DNA of 64,000 bases from positions 2,232,001 to 2,296,000 of the forward strand of contig JAHLEZ010000014.1 in NCBI GenBank assembly GCA_020726505.1. Direction: 5' to 3'. The notes under the pieces were generated by a model, which ran no database searches, was not told the DNA's origin, and saw only the letters and a list, made by a program, of their open reading frames with translations. Made by a program: the position numbers and the translations under genes. The DNA is from Leptodontidium sp. MPI-SDFR-AT-0119. Lineage: Eukaryota; Ascomycota; Leotiomycetes; Helotiales; Leptodontidiaceae. Positions 60,074-64,000 of the stretch are shown here, in pieces. Every line of letters begins with the position of its first letter. Position 1 is the first letter of the stretch.

Positions 60074-61393
60074 TTAATTCAACCTCTCCTCCGATTCACT
60101 TCTCTCCCTTGACGACCTCTCCACATCAACACTTCCAGCTTCCCCTCCATCCAGAACATCCTCTCCCTGTCTTCCATTCCTAGCAGAAATCAAGTCACAA
60201 ATTCCCTCTCGAACGGCCCACTCATCGTCCTCAAAAACATCTTCAAATCTGGCCTTCAAACCCTTTAACTCATCCCTTATAACACCTAATTTCAAATCCC
60301 TCCGTCTGAATGTCTCTTCATTAGCAAGGAGATTATCCTCCACCGCACTAATCCGAAGGCAGGTCAGGTCAATAACTATGCCTAGTCTCTTGCCAGGTTT
60401 CTTGACCACAACTTTGAATGTCTTTGGGGTAAGGTTGCGAACAGCCTTCATAAACGGACTAGAATACCATAAGAAGTCTGCAAAGGTAATAGGACTAGCC
60501 TCCATTCCTAGCGCTGTGTCAGACATCCCTACTCGTTGCGGGACGACAACTAAAGTTAAGTTATTAATTGTAGGACCTGCCTTAACGAGAGCATTGAGTC
60601 CTTTGGCCGCTTTCTCATGCCAGTCCAGGTTCCAGCAGGTCTTCGAACAGTCAATGATGATATTTCGGAAGAAGGTGTAGAAAGCGGTGGAAAGTTTGCT
60701 TGAAGCTTCGAAGCGAAGGTTTGAAGAGGATTCGCGAATAAGCGATTGGAAAGTGTTGTTTTTGTAAAGGAAGCTCGACGCCTCGAAGGCGAATTGCTTG
60801 CACACCAATATAATAGAGTGGCTAACAAAGTGATTTCTCTCTAAAGTCATCCAATCGGACTTGACTATAATTGGAGTTGGGTAGATAAGCAAGTACTCGT
60901 AAATCCTCTCCCTAATCTCAAGAGGGATTCTTAGTACCGGCGAGCGAGAGAGACAGTTCGGGATAGCTTGTCGTCTTTGCGGGTTTATGCTAGCGAACAT
61001 ATCCATGTAGGCATCTTCGATATCTCCTTTGCCTCTCTTCAAACCGCGGGATTTCGGCCTCGGGCGTCGACTGCCTTTAATAGGACTCTGATGTGCGATT
61101 CCCCAGGTATTGCGGCTCTCTCCCATGAGCTTCTCGGCTTGTTGCGCGATATAGTCTTCGTCGAGGTCTTCGTGAAGGGATGCGCGGGAGAGCTTAAAGC
61201 GCTTGCGCTCACGGGCTGCGAGGGTAGATAGACCCTTGTCCCATTCCGGGATTGGCTCTGAAGGTGAGCGTGAGGCTGCTCGTCGTTTCTTGGGTGGTGG
61301 AGGTGGTGAAGGAGGAAGAACGGGCTTCTTCTTGGCAGGTGCCTTTGCTCTGGTGGATTTGGGTGGAGCGTTTGAGACCTTCTTGGGAGGCAT
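60074..61393 (-). CDS. F-box-like protein with a basic N-terminus (439 residues)
   Basis: The frame is uninterrupted. I chose the Met at 61393 (MPPKKVSNAPPKS) because the 35 residues before it (up to 61498) are repetitive Thr/His-rich sequence and the A-rich context fits a start. The N-terminal third is basic and Pro/Ala-rich (RAKAPAKKKP, PPPPPKKRR), likely nuclear. Near residue 160 an F-box-like motif of the fungal type starts: VLRIPLEIRERIYEYLLIYP. Next is the recurrent VCKQFAFEASSFLYKNNTF block, which marks the expanded ascomycete family of F-box-like or 2EXR proteins. The C-terminal part is helical and acidic and ends with a Ser/Glu/Arg-rich tail. Substrate and partner are unknown. Confidence 0.78.
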   Translation of the reverse strand: MPPKKVSNAPPKSTRAKAPAKKKPVLPPSPPPPPKKRRAASRSPSEPIPEWDKGLSTLAARERKRFKLSRASLHEDLDEDYIAQQAEKLMGESRNTWGIAHQSPIKGSRRPRPKSRGLKRGKGDIEDAYMDMFASINPQRRQAIPNCLSRSPVLRIPLEIRERIYEYLLIYPTPIIVKSDWMTLERNHFVSHSIILVCKQFAFEASSFLYKNNTFQSLIRESSSNLRFEASSKLSTAFYTFFRNIIIDCSKTCWNLDWHEKAAKGLNALVKAGPTINNLTLVVVPQRVGMSDTALGMEASPITFADFLWYSSPFMKAVRNLTPKTFKVVVKKPGKRLGIVIDLTCLRISAVEDNLLANEETFRRRDLKLGVIRDELKGLKARFEDVFEDDEWAVREGICDLISARNGRQGEDVLDGGEAGSVDVERSSRERSESEERLN

Positions 61394-61498
61394 GTTGATG
61401 GCGGTAGAAGGTTTGTGGTTGGTATGACGTCTTGTGGTGTGTTGTGATGTGTTCGATCGAGAGGTAGAGAGGTAGAGACGACTTTGAGAAGCAGTCAA

Positions 61499-63253
61499 GG
61501 TACGACGGGACAGTGGGGAAGCTGGAGACAGCTTTAGTAGGAGCGTTGTGAAAAGGTGATAAATGCCTGGGAAGGTGGAAACATGGGAAGAGTGAGCTTT
61601 TGTACCATACCTGAATCCGAAAGTGCAATTGAAATCCAGTAATGGATTTGATGTAGGCTGGGTAGTAGGAAGTCAAGATTGATTGTCGTACGAAAAAGAG
61701 CTGGCAAAGGAGAAGTTATGCTATTGATATGGTGGTGAGATGATGTTGACCGTAAGCCTAAGTCAGAGACGAGCTGTGGAGATAATTGAAAGAGCGCGAC
61801 TGCCCGTCGGAATTAGTCAAGCAATCAAAGGATGAAAACTTGATGAGAAAACCAGGAAGTAAATTGGAGAATGCAATCTCATCATCACACTCGGGGCCTA
61901 AATTTTGCAACGTGAGACTCTGGGGGCCTTTCCCAGGAATTGATTGAGCATCTATTCATCGAGTAAGTCAAACCGTCATTTTCGTCTCCAATCAAACCTG
62001 CGACTAAGGGGGGTTCTTGAAAGGATCAAGCATACCCTGACCCACTCAACACTGGTCATAAGAACTGGTAAAAGGTCATGCAGAAGTTTTGAAGTTCATT
62101 TCATTGGAGAAGGCAAGACGAAAGGATATTATTGTCATGCGCATTAGGAAAAGGCTTTAGATCCTCAGGTCCGACTTTGACATAAGTCTGAGAAGGCTAT
62201 GTTTGGCGCCTCTTACCATAGAACCGCGGATGATGATTGATCTCTTTATCGTGTATCATTTGTCCTTCTTGAACTATTCGCTGAGCATTTGAAAGGGTTT
62301 TTGAGCCCGCTTGTTTTATTTTTCGCAGATCCCGAAGAAGCGAATCAGGGAATAATTATATAAAAAGAGCCCAAAAAGATACAACATGAGAAAGATGTTC
62401 CAAGTGAGTGATAATTTTAACCAAAAGTAAAGGAAGGAAAAAGAGACAAAAAAGAACATAGAAGAGGGGAAACACAAAGCCGAACCCACTCAACCGGAAC
62501 TCGCAACTTAATGCTACCATAGTCAAGTGGGACTGCCTCACCGACTGCACTCGAAAATGACACCCCAATTTTGACTCAAGGTTCAAGGAACGATGGGGGA
62601 AAGTCTCTGGGTGGGTTCCGAACCTCTAGGATAACAGCGCAGAACACAATCTGCAACTCATGCCAACACTAAAAAATATCAAACTCAAAACTCAGATCCA
62701 GCCTAAATTCACAAACATGAAGCATTACCCAAAGCCATAAAAATATGAGGCAGAGGAGAAGAAGCAAGAGATGAAATGGCGTTGAAATATCATCCCCAAG
62801 CGAGCACGTGAGGAACCACTGTTCAAAAAACCAAGACCCGACGTCGGGTCGCCAAGTAATTTCTTTCCCCCTCCTCTCATCTTCATCGTGGAGAGACAAA
62901 ATCGACAAGATGTTAATCAATAAGGGAACAAGTTAGTAAAATTTTCCCCTAACATTAAACACAAGAAGCCTATTACGTTTTTTGTTTTCTTTTTGCTTCC
63001 TTGAAAATCCTCGGTTCTCTTTTTTATAATTCTGGGGAAGTTCTGCTCTGCACTCTGAGTTCTTCTGCGTCGCTACATTCATATCCTATCACTTTGGCTT
63101 CTATCAGGTTAGAATATTGGGCACTCTATTTCCAATACTGCTGGGTGCATACTCTATTTTGTTTATCTTTCGAGTCTCTTCAGTTCTGCGTTTCCGTTGT
63201 ATCTGTTCATCCTTTTTTTTTCTCTCCCGGTTCCTAGTCCTGACACAAAACAG
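61499..63253. other. Divergent spacer of 1.75 kb, no supported gene
   Basis: This separates the divergent F-box-like and acetyltransferase genes. The right part is AT-rich and probably includes a first, very short exon or leader of the acetyltransferase gene that I cannot place. Confidence 0.4.
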
Positions 63254-64000
63254 CGATCTCAACCTCATCCATTCTCCTCGTCCCCTATGAAGCCTCACAC
63301 GTCCCAACGTACCACGAATGGATGAAAGATGAAGTAAGGTCCCCCTTCCTTCTCTCTCCCCATCCATGCTCTATTTCATCCTTCAAAAAACTAACAATCC
63401 TCCCCGCCCAGCAAATCCAAGTCGAAACCGCCTCCGAGCCACTCACCCTCTCAGAAGAATACGCCATGCAACGCAGCTGGCGCACCGACGTCGACAAATT
63501 AACATTCATCGCTTGTCTCCCTCTCTCCTCCACCTCATCATCACCACCCCGTTCCATCCAGACCCCCCACCAACTCACCCCAGGCATAGCAGACTCACCC
63601 TCCTCTATGATCGGCGACGTGAATCTCTTCCTCACCCCCTCCTCCTCCTCTCCGTCCCCACCATCTTCTCCATCCCAAAACCACAACGGCACCCCCATCC
63701 TCACTCTCATAACCGGCGAAATCGAACTAATGATCGCGCCCCTCCCCCACCGGCGTAAAGGCCACGGCCGTGGCGCCATCCTCGCCTTCCTGACCTACAT
63801 ATCCACACACCTCCCCTCCATCCTTTCCGAATACGCGAGGGGACAGGAACCGCCTCTCAAAGAGGGGGATGTGAGGTTAGAGGGATTGAGGGTTAAGATC
63901 GGGGTTGGGAATGTAGGTAGTTTGGCGCTGTTTAGGAGCTTGGGGTTTGTGGGTAAGGAGGGAAAGGAGGGAAAGGAGGAGCCGAATTATTTTGGGGAGG
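63254..64000 (+). CDS. NAT9-like GNAT N-acetyltransferase, both ends incomplete
   Basis: This is a GNAT-fold acetyl-CoA-dependent acetyltransferase resembling N-acetyltransferase 9. An exon beginning at 63254 gives ILLVPYEASHVPTYHEWMKD, the family N-terminal block. A GTAAGG donor at 63334 and an acceptor at 63410-63411 join it to the second exon (63412 onward; VETASEPLTLSEEYAMQRSW). GDVNLFL, GEIELMIAP and the acetyl-CoA loop HRRKGHGRGAI (R/Q-x-x-G-x-G/A) follow. A serine- and proline-rich insert between GDVNLFL and GEIEL is longer than usual. The frame is open to the right edge (SLALFRSLGFVGKE), so only the last few residues are missing. The initiator Met is not in this exon; phase 1 at 63254 implies a short upstream exon. 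Confidence 0.85.

Noticed and set aside
1..64000. CRISPR array, bacterial operon, integrative element or origin
   Set aside because: The window is eukaryotic; no regular direct repeats with spacers and no bacterial gene arrangement were seen.

Overview
The window looks like nuclear DNA of a filamentous ascomycete (Pezizomycotina). Genes carry short introns of about 45 to 65 bases, with GT..AG ends and CTAAC or CTGAY branch sites close to the acceptor. Genes stand on both strands with kilobase-scale spacers and no operons. The gene content is typical of these fungi: a Zn2Cys6 factor, a P450, a Dal5-like transporter, a HET-protein fragment, DUF2235 and DUF5672 proteins, a hevein-repeat secreted protein, Atg1, Gpi10 and Rpb11. 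A leotiomycete is my guess, but the window alone does not prove it. Exon boundaries below were derived by hand, by matching splice signals to reading-frame continuity and family motifs.

Layout. 1-1842 (-): Zn2Cys6 transcription factor running off the left edge. 3864-5040 (+): divergent protein kinase with a doubtful C-lobe. 5998-7846 (+): secreted protein of an unnamed conserved family, with a GC-AG intron. 7997-8342 (-): possible small two-exon gene. 8980-11055 (-): 691-residue low-complexity protein with a CxxC pair. 12365-14193 (-): cytochrome P450. 15370-17228 (-): MFS permease. 19994-22910 (+): F-box-like protein with a C4 cluster behind a repeat-rich leader. 25014-28139 (-): ATG1. 31516-33628 (+): GPI10. 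34910-40189: a mixed, partly decayed stretch with a proline-rich small ORF, a HET-protein fragment, a frameshifted DUF5672 gene, a mariner-type MITE and an alpha/beta hydrolase. 41623-42251 (+): secreted CDH-type cytochrome domain. 42499-44358 (-): DUF2235 protein. 46367-47297 (+): four-module hevein-like secreted protein. 48117-48704 (-): RPB11, divergent from 49292-50359 (+), a nitronate monooxygenase. 52608-53177 (-): single-pass membrane protein. 57029-58385 (-): secreted alpha/beta-hydrolase pseudogene with two lesions. 60074-61393 (-): F-box-like protein. 63254-64000 (+): NAT9-like acetyltransferase running off the right edge.

The core genes (ATG1 in autophagy, GPI10 in GPI-anchor assembly, RPB11 in transcription) are intact and ordinary. 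The accessory genes do not form an obvious biosynthetic cluster. The P450 and the permease are neighbours on one strand, but no backbone synthase is present. The most unusual part is the patch at 35.5-37.7 kb, with a truncated allorecognition gene, a frameshifted gene and a MITE, and the doubly disabled secreted hydrolase at 57-58.4 kb. I did not find a clearly new multi-gene system.
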